A stretch of DNA of 64,000 nt from Micrococcus sp. 2A (GCF_039519235.1 NZ_CP154351.1:1984001-2048000); one strand, 5' to 3'; numbered from the stretch's first letter, positions 8,778 to 18,273 are shown. The notes: generated from the sequence alone by a model not told the origin. Program-made: numbers and translations.

Positions 8778-9650
8778 ATGTCCGCCTCGCTCTCCCAGTG
8801 GGTCGCCGCCGCGCGCCTGCGCACGCTGCCGATGGCGGTGGCGCCCGTGATCGTCGGCTCGGCCGCCGCGGCGGACCTCGGGTCCCTCCACGTGGGCCGC
8901 GCCCTGCTCGCGCTCGTGGTCTCGCTCGCCCTGCAGGTGGGCGTGAACTACGCCAACGACTACTCCGACGGCATCCGCGGCACCGACGACGACCGGGTGG
9001 GCCCTTTCCGCCTCACGGCGTCCAAGCTCGTTCCCGCGAAGCATGTGAAGCTCGCCGCGTTCGCCTGCTTCGCGCTGGCGATGCTCGCCGGGCTGTGGCT
9101 CGTGCTGCTGGCCGGCCAGTGGTGGCTGATCGCCGTGGGCCTGCTGTGCGTGGCGGCCGCGTGGTACTACACGGGCGGCAAGAAGCCCTACGGCTACCTG
9201 GGCCTGGGCGAGGTGTTCGTGTTCGTGTTCTTCGGCCTCGTGGCGGTGCTCGGCACCACGTACACCCAGGCGGGCACGGTCTCCGGCCTGGCCTGGGCCG
9301 GCGCCGTGGGCTGCGGGCTGATCTCCACGGCACTGCTCATGGTGAACAACATCCGGGACATCCCCACGGACCGCGCGGTCGGCAAGATGACCCTGGCCGC
9401 CCGCATCGGGGACGCCCCGGCCCGCGCATCCTACGCCGTCATGCTGGCGGTCGCCGTGCTGCTGCCGCTGCTGTTCGTGGGCTCCCACCCGTGGATGCTG
9501 CTCGTGCTGCTGGCGGCGGCGCTCGCCGTCCGCCCGGCCCGCACGGTGCTGCGCGCCCAGGACCGCCGCCGGCTCATCCCCGTGCTGCGCGCGACGGGCG
9601 TCATCGGCCTGCTCTACGCGATCACCTTCGCGCTCGGCGCGGCCCTCTGA
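8778..9650 (+). CDS. menA: 1,4-dihydroxy-2-naphthoate polyprenyltransferase
   Basis: 290-aa integral membrane prenyltransferase of the UbiA family that joins the polyprenyl chain to DHNA in menaquinone synthesis. The first Asp-rich motif is NDYSDGIRGTD (about 60-70) and the second is NNIRDIPTDRAVGKMTLA (about 190-207). About eight or nine hydrophobic helices are visible, with LRTLPMAVAPVIVGS as the characteristic N-terminus. The start chosen is the ATG at 8778, behind CCAGGAGGTCC. An upstream in-frame GTG-type extension has no coding character. It follows menE. Confidence 0.94.
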   Translation: MSASLSQWVAAARLRTLPMAVAPVIVGSAAAADLGSLHVGRALLALVVSLALQVGVNYANDYSDGIRGTDDDRVGPFRLTASKLVPAKHVKLAAFACFALAMLAGLWLVLLAGQWWLIAVGLLCVAAAWYYTGGKKPYGYLGLGEVFVFVFFGLVAVLGTTYTQAGTVSGLAWAGAVGCGLISTALLMVNNIRDIPTDRAVGKMTLAARIGDAPARASYAVMLAVAVLLPLLFVGSHPWMLLVLLAAALAVRPARTVLRAQDRRRLIPVLRATGVIGLLYAITFALGAAL

Positions 9651-9666
9651 CCGGTGCCGGGGCTCG

Positions 9667-9939
9667 TCAGCCCCGGAAGCGTCCCTCGGTGTAGGCGTCC
9701 TCGGCGTCCGCGTCGGTCTGCTCGATGCGGCCGCGCCGCCCGGGCCGGCCCTCCCACGCGGCCGCGAGGTCCTGCGTGGCGCCCAGGCGCAGCCGTGTGA
9801 GGAAGAGGTAGCTGATCGCGAAGGTCAGCACCGCGGCCACGATTGTGGACATCACCAGTCCCAGGCCCAGCCAGAGGCTGACGCCCCAGACGGCGAAGAA
9901 CAGGAGCACGCGGACGAGGCCGTAGAGGAAGAGACGCAC
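9667..9939 (-). CDS. DUF4229 family small membrane protein
   Basis: 90-aa protein with two hydrophobic helices (about 3-25 and 27-50), then a charged tail with EGRPGRRGRIEQTDADAED. It resembles the DUF4229 family often found beside menA in actinobacteria; the function is unknown. The start is a GTG at 9939, 6 nt after TAGAAT, so it is probably leaderless. It converges with menA and is divergent from the next gene. Confidence 0.8.
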   Translation of the reverse strand: MRLFLYGLVRVLLFFAVWGVSLWLGLGLVMSTIVAAVLTFAISYLFLTRLRLGATQDLAAAWEGRPGRRGRIEQTDADAEDAYTEGRFRG

Positions 9940-9982
9940 CCGTCCATTCTAGGAGCGCTCCGCCGCCGAATAGACTGGACCG
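9940..9982. promoter_or_regulatory. Divergent leaderless promoters (DUF4229 / PLD-N protein)
   Basis: Minus strand TAGAAT (9946-9951) lies 6 nt from the GTG at 9939. Plus strand TAGACT (9971-9976) lies 6 nt from the ATG at 9983. Confidence 0.55.
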
Positions 9983-10369
9983 ATGGGCCGCTTCCTCATC
10001 CCCGCCGCGATCGTCCTCGTCGGCCTCACCCTGTACGCCCTCTTCGAGGCGCTGCTCACCCCGGCGCACCAGGTGCGCTCGATGCCCAAGTGGGCGTGGG
10101 TGGCCGTCGTCGTGCTGGTCCCGCTCGTGGGGCCCCTGCTGTGGCTGTTCCTCGGCCGCGCCCGCCCGGCGGGCGCCACGGGCCGCCCCGCCGCCCGTCC
10201 CGCCTCCCCCGACGACGACGAGGACTTCCTGCGCACCCTGCGCACCCAGCGTCGTCAGGCCGAGCGGGAGCGCGAGCTGGACCGGCGGGACGCCGAGCTG
10301 CGCGCCCGCGAGGAGGAGCTGCGCCGCCGCCGGGAGACGGGTCAGGAGCCGGACGGTCCCGAGGCCTGA
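9983..10369 (+). CDS. PLD nuclease N-terminal (PLDc_N) domain membrane protein
   Basis: 128 aa. Two membrane helices (about 4-24 and 37-58) form the small PLDc_N-type module, with the hallmark VPLVGPLLWLFLGRARP. A charged, probably coiled-coil tail follows (RRQAERERELDRRDAELRA). No catalytic domain is attached, so this is a stand-alone membrane protein of unknown role. It is found near ccs genes in many actinobacteria. It converges with ccsB, whose stop is only 8 nt away. Confidence 0.75.
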   Translation: MGRFLIPAAIVLVGLTLYALFEALLTPAHQVRSMPKWAWVAVVVLVPLVGPLLWLFLGRARPAGATGRPAARPASPDDDEDFLRTLRTQRRQAERERELDRRDAELRAREEELRRRRETGQEPDGPEA

Positions 10370-10376
10370 CCTCCGG

Positions 10377-11480
10377 TCAGCTCGGCAGGCCCGCGTACGA
10401 GTGCAGGCCGGGGAAGAACTTGTTGACGATCGTGTAGTTGAACACGATGCAGGCGAAGCCCACGATGCTCAGCCACGCGGCGCGGGAGCCGGTCCAGCCG
10501 CGGGTGGCGCGGGCGTGCAGGTACGCCGCGTAGACCACCCAGATCACGAAGGACCAGACCTCCTTGGTGTCCCAGTTCCAGTAGCGCCCCCACGCGGCCT
10601 CGGCCCAGATGGCGCCGGCGATCACGGTGAAGGTCCACATCACGAAGGCGACCGCGTTGAGGCGGTAGGACCAGTTCTCGAGCGCGAAGGCCGAGGGCAC
10701 GAGGCGCAGGAAGGACCAGGAGTGCTCTCCCGCGGCGGCCCGCCGCTCGGCGCGGTCCTGCAGGAGCTGGAGCACGGACATGGCGGCGGTCAGCGCGAAG
10801 AGAGAGCTGGCCAGCACGGCGATGGACACGTGGATCACGAGCCACGGCGACTGCAGCGGCGGCTGGAGGTGGCCCACCGGCGTCGGGAAGCCCATGGTGG
10901 CGGCGCACATCATGGCCACCACGAGGCCCGTGACGAAGGAGCCCACGAAGCGCAGGTCCTTGCGGATCAGGAACGCGAGGTACACCGTCACGATGACGAG
11001 CGCGCCCGTGGTCATGAACTCGTAGAGGTTGCCCCACGGCACGCGGTGCGCGGCGATGCTGCGGGCGACCACGGCGAAGGCGTGCAGGGCCCAGCCGATC
11101 GCGAGCACGGCCACGGCCACGTTGGCGACGGGGCGGCGGCCCGTGCCGGTGTAGTCCATGTCCTCGTCCACGAGGCCGTTGCCGGCTCCCGCGTGGCGCG
11201 TCTCGGCGGGCAGGGCGGTGGTGCCGGAGCCGCCGACCGTGCCGGAGGCGGCGGAGCGGGCGCCGACGCCGGCCGGCTCCCGCGTCGCCGCGGGGACGAC
11301 GCCGGCCGTGCCGCGCTCGGCCGCGAGCTGGGTCTCGATGCGACGGATGGTGGAGGAGGAGATCGCCATGTCGACGGCGAAGAGGATGAAGGCCGCCGCG
11401 TAGACGAGGGCGGCGATGAGCATGAACAGGTCGCTGTACTGCGCCAGCTGCTCGTTCACGGGTGCCGTGGGGTTGTACAC
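10377..11480 (-). CDS. ccsB: Cytochrome c synthase subunit CcsB (CcsA/CcmC-type haem handling protein)
   Basis: 367-aa multi-pass membrane protein of system II cytochrome c assembly, thought to bring haem to the outer face with ResB. The tryptophan-rich WNWDTKEVWSF signature is at about 302-312. Further landmarks are GWALHAFAVVARSIAAHRVPWGNLYEF and a conserved His in WLVIHVSIAV. A variable soluble stretch of about 75 residues sits after the first helix. The start is the GTG at 11480, 2 nt after the resB stop and behind CCAGGAG. It is the last gene of the resA-ccdA-resB-ccsB operon. Confidence 0.9.
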   Translation of the reverse strand: MYNPTAPVNEQLAQYSDLFMLIAALVYAAAFILFAVDMAISSSTIRRIETQLAAERGTAGVVPAATREPAGVGARSAASGTVGGSGTTALPAETRHAGAGNGLVDEDMDYTGTGRRPVANVAVAVLAIGWALHAFAVVARSIAAHRVPWGNLYEFMTTGALVIVTVYLAFLIRKDLRFVGSFVTGLVVAMMCAATMGFPTPVGHLQPPLQSPWLVIHVSIAVLASSLFALTAAMSVLQLLQDRAERRAAAGEHSWSFLRLVPSAFALENWSYRLNAVAFVMWTFTVIAGAIWAEAAWGRYWNWDTKEVWSFVIWVVYAAYLHARATRGWTGSRAAWLSIVGFACIVFNYTIVNKFFPGLHSYAGLPS

Positions 11481-11482
11481 AG

Positions 11483-13210
11483 TCAGGCTCCTGGGGCGGG
11501 ATGGGTGATGCCGGGGTCGGCGTGGGGGGCGCGGGGCGCGGCCGTCGCGGCCCCCGCGCCGGAGGGGTCGGGCCGGTGCTCCTCGGCGTCCGGCGCGGAG
11601 ACGGGCCACATGCGGTCCATGGCCGCGCGCAGGGCGAGGTGCTCCTCGCGCAGCCCGAACTCCTCGCCGCGGGCGAGGAGGGCGTACTCGACGCGGGTGC
11701 GGCCGTCATCGCCGACGGCGGCGCGCACCCACGCGCGGCGGCGCCGCACGAACAGGCTGGTGGCGAGGCCGAGCAGGGCCGTCACGGCGAACAGGCCCAC
11801 GCCCCACTTGCCCGGGTCGTAGTGGATGTCCAGGCCCACATAGCGGCGGACGCCGTCGAAGCTGATCGAGCCCTTGCCGTCCGGCAGCTGGTGGGTCTGC
11901 CCCGGGGTCAGCGTGATGCCGCCGTTCTCGCTCTTGCGGCTGTTCAGCTCGGTGAGGGACTCGGTGTCGAGCACGTACACGTTCTGCGGCACGCCGCGGT
12001 CCAGGCCGAGGTCCCCGGCGTACGAGTTGAGGATCAGCGTCGGGTTCAGCAGCTCGGGGTCCACCGAGACCTGCACCCCGGAGCCCGTGGGGTCGTCCGC
12101 CGCGGGCATGAACTGGCCCACGAAGCCCAGCTGCTCCGGCCGCGCGTCGGGCGCCTTGACCACGGCCATCGAGTTGAAGTTCTGGTCCTGCACGCGGGTG
12201 ACCACGGGGCCCTGGAAGGCGATGTCCCCGTTGCCGTCCCGCACGGTGACCACCGGGGCGTAGCCGTTGCCCACGAGGTAGACGCGGGCGCCGTCCACGG
12301 AGAGCGGGTGGTTGACCTTCAGGATCTCCTCGTGGGCCTCGCCGCCGGCGCCCTCGCGGACCTCCATCACGGCCGTGTAGTCGAGCGGCTGGCCCCAGTG
12401 CGCCTCGGACTGGCGCTCGAACCGCGCGTCGAAGGACGTCAGCGCCAGGGAGAAGGGCTGCAGGCTGTTCGGGTCGAAGCGGGCGCCCGGCGTGAAGGAG
12501 TCGTAGGCCACGAGGTTGTTGGCGAAGCCCTCCCCCTCCACGATGATCTTCTGCCCCGTGTACTTGGTCATGCCGCCGTACGCCATGAACACGAGCACGC
12601 CGATGAGCGAGAGGTGGAACAGGATGTTGCCGATCTCCCGGACGTAGCCGCGCTCCGCCCCCACGGACGCGCCGCCTTCCTCGGGCCGGTACTCCACGCG
12701 GTAGCGGCGCCTCTTCAGCCAGGCCTGCGCCTGCCGGACGGCGTCCTCGGGGGCGGGGCCGCCCTCCTCGAGCACCACGACGCCGGACTCCGGCAGCCGC
12801 TCGAGGCGGCGCGGTGTGCGCGCCGGGGGCTGGCGCAGGGCGTGGGCGTGCTTGACGGCGCGGGGCCACACGCAGCCCACGAGGGAGATGAACAGCAGCA
12901 GGTAGATGGCGGAGAACCAGGCGGAGGTGTAGACGTCGAAGAACTGCAGCGCGTCCAGCACCGGGCCCCAGAACGGGTTGTCCTCGATCCAGCGGTCCAC
13001 CACCTCAGGGCCCGCGCGGCGCTGCGGCACGAGGGAGCCGGGCACGGCGGCCACGGCCAGCAGGAGCAGCAGCATGAGCGCCGTGCGCATGCTCGTCAGC
13101 TGCGTCCACATCCAGCGCAGGGTCCCGGCCAGCCCGAGCGAGGGGAGGGCGACGTCCCGCGCGCGGGCGGGCTGGGGGGCCGAGGAGCCGTGGCCGGTCG
13201 AGGAGCTCAC
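11483..13210 (-). CDS. resB: Cytochrome c biogenesis protein ResB
   Basis: 575-aa membrane protein of the ResB family, partner of CcsB in attaching haem to apocytochrome c. Three N-terminal helices (about 35-55, 85-105, 175-200) precede a large extracytoplasmic domain. A fourth helix ([19 protein letters not shown]) comes near the C-terminus. SLVPQRR after helix 1 is typical of the family. The start is taken as the GTG at 13210, which overlaps the ccdA stop (GTGA) and has GGGAG upstream; an ATG at 13225 is possible but lacks a ribosome site. Confidence 0.9.
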   Translation of the reverse strand: MSSSTGHGSSAPQPARARDVALPSLGLAGTLRWMWTQLTSMRTALMLLLLLAVAAVPGSLVPQRRAGPEVVDRWIEDNPFWGPVLDALQFFDVYTSAWFSAIYLLLFISLVGCVWPRAVKHAHALRQPPARTPRRLERLPESGVVVLEEGGPAPEDAVRQAQAWLKRRRYRVEYRPEEGGASVGAERGYVREIGNILFHLSLIGVLVFMAYGGMTKYTGQKIIVEGEGFANNLVAYDSFTPGARFDPNSLQPFSLALTSFDARFERQSEAHWGQPLDYTAVMEVREGAGGEAHEEILKVNHPLSVDGARVYLVGNGYAPVVTVRDGNGDIAFQGPVVTRVQDQNFNSMAVVKAPDARPEQLGFVGQFMPAADDPTGSGVQVSVDPELLNPTLILNSYAGDLGLDRGVPQNVYVLDTESLTELNSRKSENGGITLTPGQTHQLPDGKGSISFDGVRRYVGLDIHYDPGKWGVGLFAVTALLGLATSLFVRRRRAWVRAAVGDDGRTRVEYALLARGEEFGLREEHLALRAAMDRMWPVSAPDAEEHRPDPSGAGAATAAPRAPHADPGITHPAPGA

Positions 13211-13968
13211 AGGGGCATCTCCCATTCGTTCGCGAACCAGAACTGCAGCTGGGTGGTCCACGCGGTCCACACCCCGGTGGCCATGAGCAGCCCGAGGAGG
13301 ATCAGCAGGGCGCCGCCCAGGCGCATGATGAGCACGCGGTGCGTGCGGAAGAAGGCCAGGGCCCGCAGGCCACGCTCCATGCCCAGGGCGATCAGCACGA
13401 ACGGCACCCCGAGGCCGAGGCAGTAGAGGAAGGCCAGGAGCGCGGCGCGGCCCAGGGAGCCCTCGCCGCCGCCCACCGTGGACATCGCCAGGACGGCGGC
13501 CATCGTGGGGCCGATGCACGGGGCCCAGCCGAGCCCGAAGGTCATGCCGAGCAGGGGGGCGCCGGCCAGGCCCATGCCGGGCTTGGCGTGCACCCGGCGC
13601 TCCTGCTGCAGGCGCCCGCCGCCGCCCATGAAGATGACGCCCATCAGCATCACGAGCACGCCGAGCAGGCGGGTGACCCACACGCCGTCGCGCTGCAGCC
13701 ACACCAGGGCCTGCGTGGACACCACGCTGACGGCCACGAAGACCACCGCGAACCCGAGCACGAAGAGCACCGCCCCGAGGGCGAGGCGCCCGCGACGGCG
13801 CGAGGTGAGCACGTCCCCGCCCAGGCCGGTGACGTAGCCGAGGTAGCCGGGCACGAGCGGGAGGACACACGGGGAGAGGAAGGAGACGAGGCCGGCGAGC
13901 AGAGCGACCGGCGCCGCGAGCAGGAGGGAGCCCTGCAGGGCGATCTCGGCGAAGGGGTTGTCGCGCAT
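13207..13968 (-). CDS. ccdA: Thiol:disulfide electron carrier CcdA
   Basis: 253-aa six-helix membrane protein that passes electrons from cytoplasmic thioredoxin to outside thiol proteins such as ResA. The two redox Cys are in [14 protein letters not shown] (Cys34) and [11 protein letters not shown] (Cys151), each with the family's proline context. It lies 16 nt downstream of resA and overlaps resB by 4 nt, so the three are probably translated from one mRNA. Confidence 0.93.
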   Translation of the reverse strand: MRDNPFAEIALQGSLLLAAPVALLAGLVSFLSPCVLPLVPGYLGYVTGLGGDVLTSRRRGRLALGAVLFVLGFAVVFVAVSVVSTQALVWLQRDGVWVTRLLGVLVMLMGVIFMGGGGRLQQERRVHAKPGMGLAGAPLLGMTFGLGWAPCIGPTMAAVLAMSTVGGGEGSLGRAALLAFLYCLGLGVPFVLIALGMERGLRALAFFRTHRVLIMRLGGALLILLGLLMATGVWTAWTTQLQFWFANEWEMPL

Positions 13969-13984
13969 GGGCTCTGCCGGCGGC

Positions 13985-14602
13985 TCAGGCCGCGGCCTCG
14001 TCCACCACGGTCTTGAGCAGCGCCCGGAGCGTGGACTCCTCGATCGCGCCGAGCACGCGGGCGGAGACGCGGCCCTGGGCGTCCAGCACGAGGGTGGACG
14101 GCACGGCCTGCGGGGGCACGTAGTCGGTCATGCGCAACAGGACGTCGCCGCGCGCGTCCTCCACGGAGGGGTAGGGGATCTCGAAGGACCGCTCGAAGGC
14201 CTGCGCCGTGGTGGCCGTGTCCCGCACGTTCACGCCGAGGAAGTTCACCCCCTGCGGGGCGAACTCCTCGTGGAGCGAGACCAGGTGGGGCGCCTCGACG
14301 CGGCACGGCGCACACGCGGCATACCAGAAGTTGAGGAGGACGGGCGCGCCGCGCAGGCTCTCCCCGCTCACGGGCGTGCCGTCGAAGCGCGTCGCGGTGA
14401 ACTCCACGGGCTCCCCGCGGTCGGCCGGGGCGAACTCGAGCACCGATCCGTCGCCGGCGATGTAGTTCTTGCCGTCCCCGTTGCCGGCCTGAGCGGCCAG
14501 GGAGTCATCCCCGCCGGAGCAGGCCGCGAGCACGGGCGCCAGGCCGGCGGCCGTGAGGCCGGCGAGCACGCGACGGCGGGTGAGCGGGGACTGCGGGGTC
14601 AT
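13985..14602 (-). CDS. resA: ResA/TlpA-like thiol:disulfide lipoprotein
   Basis: 205-aa thioredoxin-fold protein that keeps apocytochrome c CXXCH thiols reduced outside the membrane. The N-terminus has a twin-arginine-like stretch (TRRRVLAGL) and a lipobox VLAAC with Cys28, so a lipid-anchored exported protein is expected. The active site is [11 protein letters not shown] (Cys97, Cys100) and a cis-Pro is in [10 protein letters not shown]. It is the first gene of the Ccs operon proper. A TAGACT box at 14666-14671 on the minus strand gives it a leader containing a GC-rich palindrome (14644-14659). Confidence 0.92.
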   Translation of the reverse strand: MTPQSPLTRRRVLAGLTAAGLAPVLAACSGGDDSLAAQAGNGDGKNYIAGDGSVLEFAPADRGEPVEFTATRFDGTPVSGESLRGAPVLLNFWYAACAPCRVEAPHLVSLHEEFAPQGVNFLGVNVRDTATTAQAFERSFEIPYPSVEDARGDVLLRMTDYVPPQAVPSTLVLDAQGRVSARVLGAIEESTLRALLKTVVDEAAA

Positions 14603-14643
14603 GGGCGGGCGCTCCAGGCGAGGCGGACGGGAGGGAGTCGGAG

Positions 14644-14671
14644 GGCCCCCGCGGGGGCCTGATCGAGTCTA
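14644..14671 (-). promoter_or_regulatory. resA promoter and leader hairpin
   Basis: TAGACT (14666-14671) could be the -10 box for resA. The 16-bp perfect palindrome GGCCCCCGCGGGGGCC at 14644-14659 starts right after the expected transcription start, so it would be a 5' hairpin of the mRNA. Confidence 0.4.
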
Positions 14672-14723
14672 CTGTCCGCCCCTGATCCTGACTGAACCCT
14701 GGGCGTCAGCCGTCCCGGGGGCC

Positions 14724-15398
14724 TCAGGCGCCGGGCAGGGAGGAGGCGTCCTTGAGGAGCTCGCGGTTGGGCTCGTGGTACTCGACGCGCGGGGTGGCCC
14801 GGCCCTCCTCGAACACGAGGGAGGTCACCGAGGTGAGGGAGCACTCGCGCTGACGCGGATCGTGCCACAGGGGCCGGCCCTCGACCGCGAGGCGGGTGAC
14901 CCAGATGGGGAGCTGGTGGGAGACGAGGATGGCCTCCGCGCCGGGGCCGAGGGTGTCCACCGCCTCCCCCTTCACGCGGTCCACCACCTCGAGCATGCGC
15001 GCGGCCTGCTGGTGGTAGGGCTCGCCCCACGAGGGGCGCAGGGGATTGCGCAGCTTCGGCCAGAGGCGCGGGTCCCGCTTGAGGGAGTCGACCACCTGGG
15101 ACATCCCCTCGAAGGCGTTCTCGGCCTCGATGAGGTTCGGCTCGGTGAGCAGCGGCCGGGAGAAGGCGCCGGCGATCGGCGCGGCGGTCTGCTGAGCGCG
15201 CAGCAGCGGGGAGGCCGCCACCAGGGCCGGATGCCGCCGGATGCGGTTCGCGCGGTGCAGGAACCACTCGGCCACGCCGTCGGCCATCCGGTGCCCCAGC
15301 TCCGAGAGGCCGAACCCGTCCAGACGGCCGTAGAGGACGCGGTCGGGGTTGTGGACCTCGCCGTGACGGACGAGGTGGACGGTCGCGATCGTCTGCAT
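14724..15398 (-). CDS. Histidine phosphatase family protein (phosphoglycerate mutase-like)
   Basis: 224-aa branch-1 histidine phosphatase. The catalytic loop is VHLVRHGEVHNPDRVLYGR (His12) and the second catalytic His is in EAILVSHQLPIW. Homologues sit directly upstream of the resA-ccdA-resB-ccsB genes in other actinobacteria (Rv0525 position in M. tuberculosis). The substrate is unknown, and metabolic mutase function is not implied. The start is the ATG at 15398; the upstream CAGACT box ends 6 nt before it. The stop lies 121 nt ahead of resA. Confidence 0.88.
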   Translation of the reverse strand: MQTIATVHLVRHGEVHNPDRVLYGRLDGFGLSELGHRMADGVAEWFLHRANRIRRHPALVAASPLLRAQQTAAPIAGAFSRPLLTEPNLIEAENAFEGMSQVVDSLKRDPRLWPKLRNPLRPSWGEPYHQQAARMLEVVDRVKGEAVDTLGPGAEAILVSHQLPIWVTRLAVEGRPLWHDPRQRECSLTSVTSLVFEEGRATPRVEYHEPNRELLKDASSLPGA

Positions 15399-15538
15399 GC
15401 CACCAGTCTGGCAGACCGGCCGGCCCGGTACGGTGGAGAGCAGCAGCCCGCCGGCGTCGCGAGCGCCGGGCGCACAGGGCTCCCACCGTCCCCGCCGCCG
15501 TCGCCCTCCCCGCGGCGGCGCTTCCCCAGGAGGCACCC

Positions 15539-16276
15539 ATGACCGGCTCGACCAATCCCTACGGCCAGAACCCGTACGGCCAGGGCACTCCGTCCGGGCA
15601 GGAGCCCGCGGGCGCCGCGAACCCCTACGGGACCGCCCCCGGCGCGCACGAGCAGAACCCGTACGGCCGCCCCGAGGACGGTGCGGCCCCGTGGGGCGCC
15701 CAGTCGCCCTCGCCCTCCCCGGCGGCCATGCCGGGCGTGGGCCACCCGCAGGGCGCCGTGCCCGGCGTCGGCATGCCCGCCCCCGCGCGCCCCGGCTCGA
15801 TCACCGCGGCCTTCTGGCTGATCGTGTCCGCCGGGCTCGTCCAGCTCCTCAGCACCGCGCTCGGCCTGCTCGCCGCGAACACCCCGGAGGGCCGCGCCCT
15901 GCTCGAGCAGACCATGCGGGACGCGGTGGGGCAGGCGGGCCTGCCGGCGGACCAGGCGTCCGAGATGGAAGCCATGATGCTGGGCGCCGTGCCCGCCGTC
16001 CTCACGACGACGGCCGTGCTCGGCGTTCTCGGGTTCCTGCTCTACCTGCTGATCGCCGTCAAGATCCGCGGCGGATCCCGGGCCGCCCGCACCGTGGGCA
16101 CCGTGCTTGCGGTGCTCTCCGTGCTCATGCTGCTCGCCAACCTGGCGATGGGCGCGTTCTCCGTGTTCGAGCTGCTCTGGGTGGGCCTGGGCGTGGCCGG
16201 CATCGTCATGGCCTACCGCAAGGACGCCACCGAGTTCATGCGCCTCAAGGCGTGGGAGCGCGCCGGACGCCGCTGA
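15539..16276 (+). CDS. NPYG-repeat membrane protein, function unknown
   Basis: 245 aa. The first 80 residues are Pro/Gly/Ala-rich and disordered-looking, with NPYG repeated four times (TNPYGQNPYGQ; AANPYG; QNPYG). Four hydrophobic helices follow (about 88-110, 147-172, 182-205, 208-225), ending in a charged tail. This layout, a cytoplasmic NPYG-type tail on a small multi-pass domain, is common in actinobacterial proteins without assigned function. The ribosome site CCAGGAGGCACCC supports the ATG at 15539. It converges with the glutaredoxin gene. Confidence 0.75.
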   Translation: MTGSTNPYGQNPYGQGTPSGQEPAGAANPYGTAPGAHEQNPYGRPEDGAAPWGAQSPSPSPAAMPGVGHPQGAVPGVGMPAPARPGSITAAFWLIVSAGLVQLLSTALGLLAANTPEGRALLEQTMRDAVGQAGLPADQASEMEAMMLGAVPAVLTTTAVLGVLGFLLYLLIAVKIRGGSRAARTVGTVLAVLSVLMLLANLAMGAFSVFELLWVGLGVAGIVMAYRKDATEFMRLKAWERAGRR

Positions 16277-16296
16277 CGCCGCCGGCGGCGGGGCTC

Positions 16297-16560
16297 TCAG
16301 GCCGCGTCGAGCAGGCGGCCCAGGCGCGCGGCGTCCACACGCCAGAAGTCGCGCTGGACGCCGTCCACGAACAGCACGGGCACCTCGTCCGCGAACCGCT
16401 CGAGCAGCTCGGGGTGGGCCGCGCCGTCCACGGGCTCCCACGTCTGGCCCCGCTCGGCGCACACCTGCGCGACGACGCCGGCCGCCTCCTCGCACAGGTG
16501 GCACCCCGGCTTCACGAGGAGCTGGACGCGGGCGGCGGAGGCGGGCAGGTCGGCGGTCAT
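16297..16560 (-). CDS. Glutaredoxin-like thioredoxin-fold protein
   Basis: 87 aa. CHLCEEA at about 21-27 is the CXXC redox site, and VPVLFVDG is the cis-proline strand, which together define a small DUF836/glutaredoxin-type protein. It may reduce disulfides in the cytoplasm; the partner is unknown. The ATG at 16560 follows TAGCAT by 7 nt (leaderless); an in-frame ATG at 16569 lies inside that promoter and is less likely. Confidence 0.8.
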   Translation of the reverse strand: MTADLPASAARVQLLVKPGCHLCEEAAGVVAQVCAERGQTWEPVDGAAHPELLERFADEVPVLFVDGVQRDFWRVDAARLGRLLDAA

Positions 16561-16567
16561 GGCGACC

Positions 16568-16573
16568 ATGCTA
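16568..16573 (-). promoter_or_regulatory. -10 box of the glutaredoxin-like gene
   Basis: TAGCAT on the minus strand, 7 nt before the ATG at 16560. It lies directly after the bS22 terminator. Confidence 0.45.
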
Positions 16574-16583
16574 CGGACACGAC

Positions 16584-16617
16584 GAGGCCGCCCGCTCCTG
16601 ACGGAACGGGCGGCCTC
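16584..16617 (-). terminator. Intrinsic terminator-like hairpin after bS22
   Basis: Perfect 11-bp inverted repeat GAGGCCGCCCG / CGGGCGGCCTC with a 12-nt loop, located 27 nt beyond the bS22 stop. There is no U-tract, as is usual in high-GC actinobacteria. Confidence 0.7.
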
Positions 16618-16643
16618 GCTGGCGCTCTCGACGAGCGCGGGCG

Positions 16644-16742
16644 TCACTTCTTGTTGCGACGCTGGTGGCGGGTCTTGCGAAGCAGCTTGCGGTGCTTCTT
16701 CTTCGCCATGCGCTTGCGGCGCTTCTTGATGACAGATCCCAT
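16644..16742 (-). CDS. Small ribosomal subunit protein bS22 (AURKAIP1/COX24 domain)
   Basis: 32-aa, extremely basic protein starting MGSVIKKRRKRMAKKKHRK. It matches the tiny actinobacterial 30S protein bS22 almost residue for residue. The ATG at 16742 has AAGGAG 5-10 nt upstream, and longer in-frame starts have no coding character. A strong hairpin follows at 16584-16617, fitting a highly expressed single-gene unit. Easily missed because of its size. Confidence 0.92.
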   Translation of the reverse strand: MGSVIKKRRKRMAKKKHRKLLRKTRHQRRNKK

Positions 16743-16881
16743 GGGGACTCCTTGCGTCGGGGTGAGGGTCGGCGGCTGGTGGGGACCGCGGGCATCCGGG
16801 CTCCCGGACACGCCGACCCGCATTCCACCGGGTGTGGAACGCATGAAAACGTTCTCGGTCACAATACCGGGCGGACGAGCC

Positions 16882-18135
16882 TCAGTCGAACCAGGGATCC
16901 AGCCCGTGCAGCGGGAAGACCTCCCGGCGGGTGGCCATGATCGACTGGTCCACAGGATCGGCGGGGTCGTAGCCCACCTCCCACGAGCGCCACCACACGT
17001 CCGCGTCCTCGCCCATCGTCGTGGGGATCCGCTCGTCCTCCGCGCCCTCGTGCAGGGACATGTCCCCCGTGAGGTCCTCCGACGTGAGCTCCCGGGCGTG
17101 GGCCAGCCACTCGGCGGGGATCGGCGCCCGCAGCGGCACCGGCGTCCCCAGCACCGCGGCGGTCAGGTGCGTCCACGCGCGCGGCACCACCTTGAGCGGG
17201 TTGTATCCGCCGCCGCCCGTGGCCAGCCACCGGCCGTGCGCGAAGCGCTCCGCCCAGTCCGCCATGTCGAAGGCGAGCTGGCGCTGGCCGTCCACCGTCA
17301 GGCGCAGGTCCGCGAGGGGATCGGCGTGGTGGGAGTCGCAGCCGTGCTGGCTCACGATCACGTCCGGGGCGAACGCCTGCAGCAGCGGCGGCACCACGGC
17401 GTGCACGGCGCGGAGGAAGCCGGCGTCGCCCGTGCGCGGCGGGACGGCCACGTTGGCCGCGGTCCCCTCCGCCGCAGGCCCGCCGGTCTCGTTGGCGAAG
17501 CCCGTGCCCGGGAAGAGGCTCATGCCGGTCTCGTGGACGGAGATCGTCAGGACGCGGGGGTCGTCGTAGAAGATCGCCTGCGTGCCGTCCCCGTGGTGCG
17601 CGTCCACGTCCACGTATGCCACGCGCTCGGCGCCGAGGTCGAGGAGGCGCTGGATCGCCACGGCGCAGTCGTTGTAGATGCAGAACCCCGAGGCCTTGTC
17701 CCGCGCGGCGTGGTGCATCCCGCCCGCGAAGTTGACCGCGCGGCTCACGCGCCCGGACCAGATGGCCTCGGCGGCCACGAGCGAGCCTCCCGCGATGCGG
17801 GCCGCAGACTCGTGCAGGTCGGGGAACACGGGGCAGTCCTCCGTGCCCAGGCCGTGCGCGGCGTCGTCGGAGGAGGTCTGCGCCGAGGCCGCGCGCACCG
17901 CGGCGATGTACTCGCGCCCGTGCACGGCGGCGAGCTCGTCGTCCGTGGCCACCGGGGGCTGCAGGATGCTCACGTGCGGGGCGTCGAGGAGGCCGAGGGC
18001 GTCCACGAGGCGGTGGGTGAGGTCCAGCCGCAGGGGTGCCATCGGGTGCTCGGCGCTGAAGCGGTAGCGGAGCAGGCTCGGATCCCACACGACCGCGGCG
18101 GGCGTGGGGGCATCGGGCTCGAGGGTGGCACTCAT
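16882..18135 (-). CDS. acuC: Acetoin utilization-type histone deacetylase family protein AcuC
   Basis: 417-aa zinc-dependent deacetylase of the arginase/HDAC fold. Motifs include AGGMHHAARDKASGFCIYND, YVDVDAHHGDGTQAIFY (metal and catalytic His/Asp residues) and LATGGGGYNP. In Bacillus subtilis, AcuC removes acetyl groups from acetyl-CoA synthetase; acs lies 23 kb away here, so the same role is a reasonable inference. The ATG at 18135 is preceded by GTG and by TACTCT 8 nt upstream, so a leaderless GTG start at 18138 cannot be excluded. Confidence 0.88.
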   Translation of the reverse strand: MSATLEPDAPTPAAVVWDPSLLRYRFSAEHPMAPLRLDLTHRLVDALGLLDAPHVSILQPPVATDDELAAVHGREYIAAVRAASAQTSSDDAAHGLGTEDCPVFPDLHESAARIAGGSLVAAEAIWSGRVSRAVNFAGGMHHAARDKASGFCIYNDCAVAIQRLLDLGAERVAYVDVDAHHGDGTQAIFYDDPRVLTISVHETGMSLFPGTGFANETGGPAAEGTAANVAVPPRTGDAGFLRAVHAVVPPLLQAFAPDVIVSQHGCDSHHADPLADLRLTVDGQRQLAFDMADWAERFAHGRWLATGGGGYNPLKVVPRAWTHLTAAVLGTPVPLRAPIPAEWLAHARELTSEDLTGDMSLHEGAEDERIPTTMGEDADVWWRSWEVGYDPADPVDQSIMATRREVFPLHGLDPWFD

Positions 18136-18273
18136 CACGTTCCAGAGTAGATCCCTCGACCGCCCGAGGCCATGGGCGGACGCGCACATGACCGGCGCAT
18201 GACGGGCGCGGGGCGATACTGGGACGGGCCCGCACGCGGTCCGACACCCGTCACGGCACGCAGGAGGTGCACC

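Noticed and set aside
5823..9488. 1221-codon open frame on the minus strand
   Set aside because: Antisense to menE, menA and the menB remnant. The composition is typical of the complementary frame of high-GC genes, and it has no family motif.
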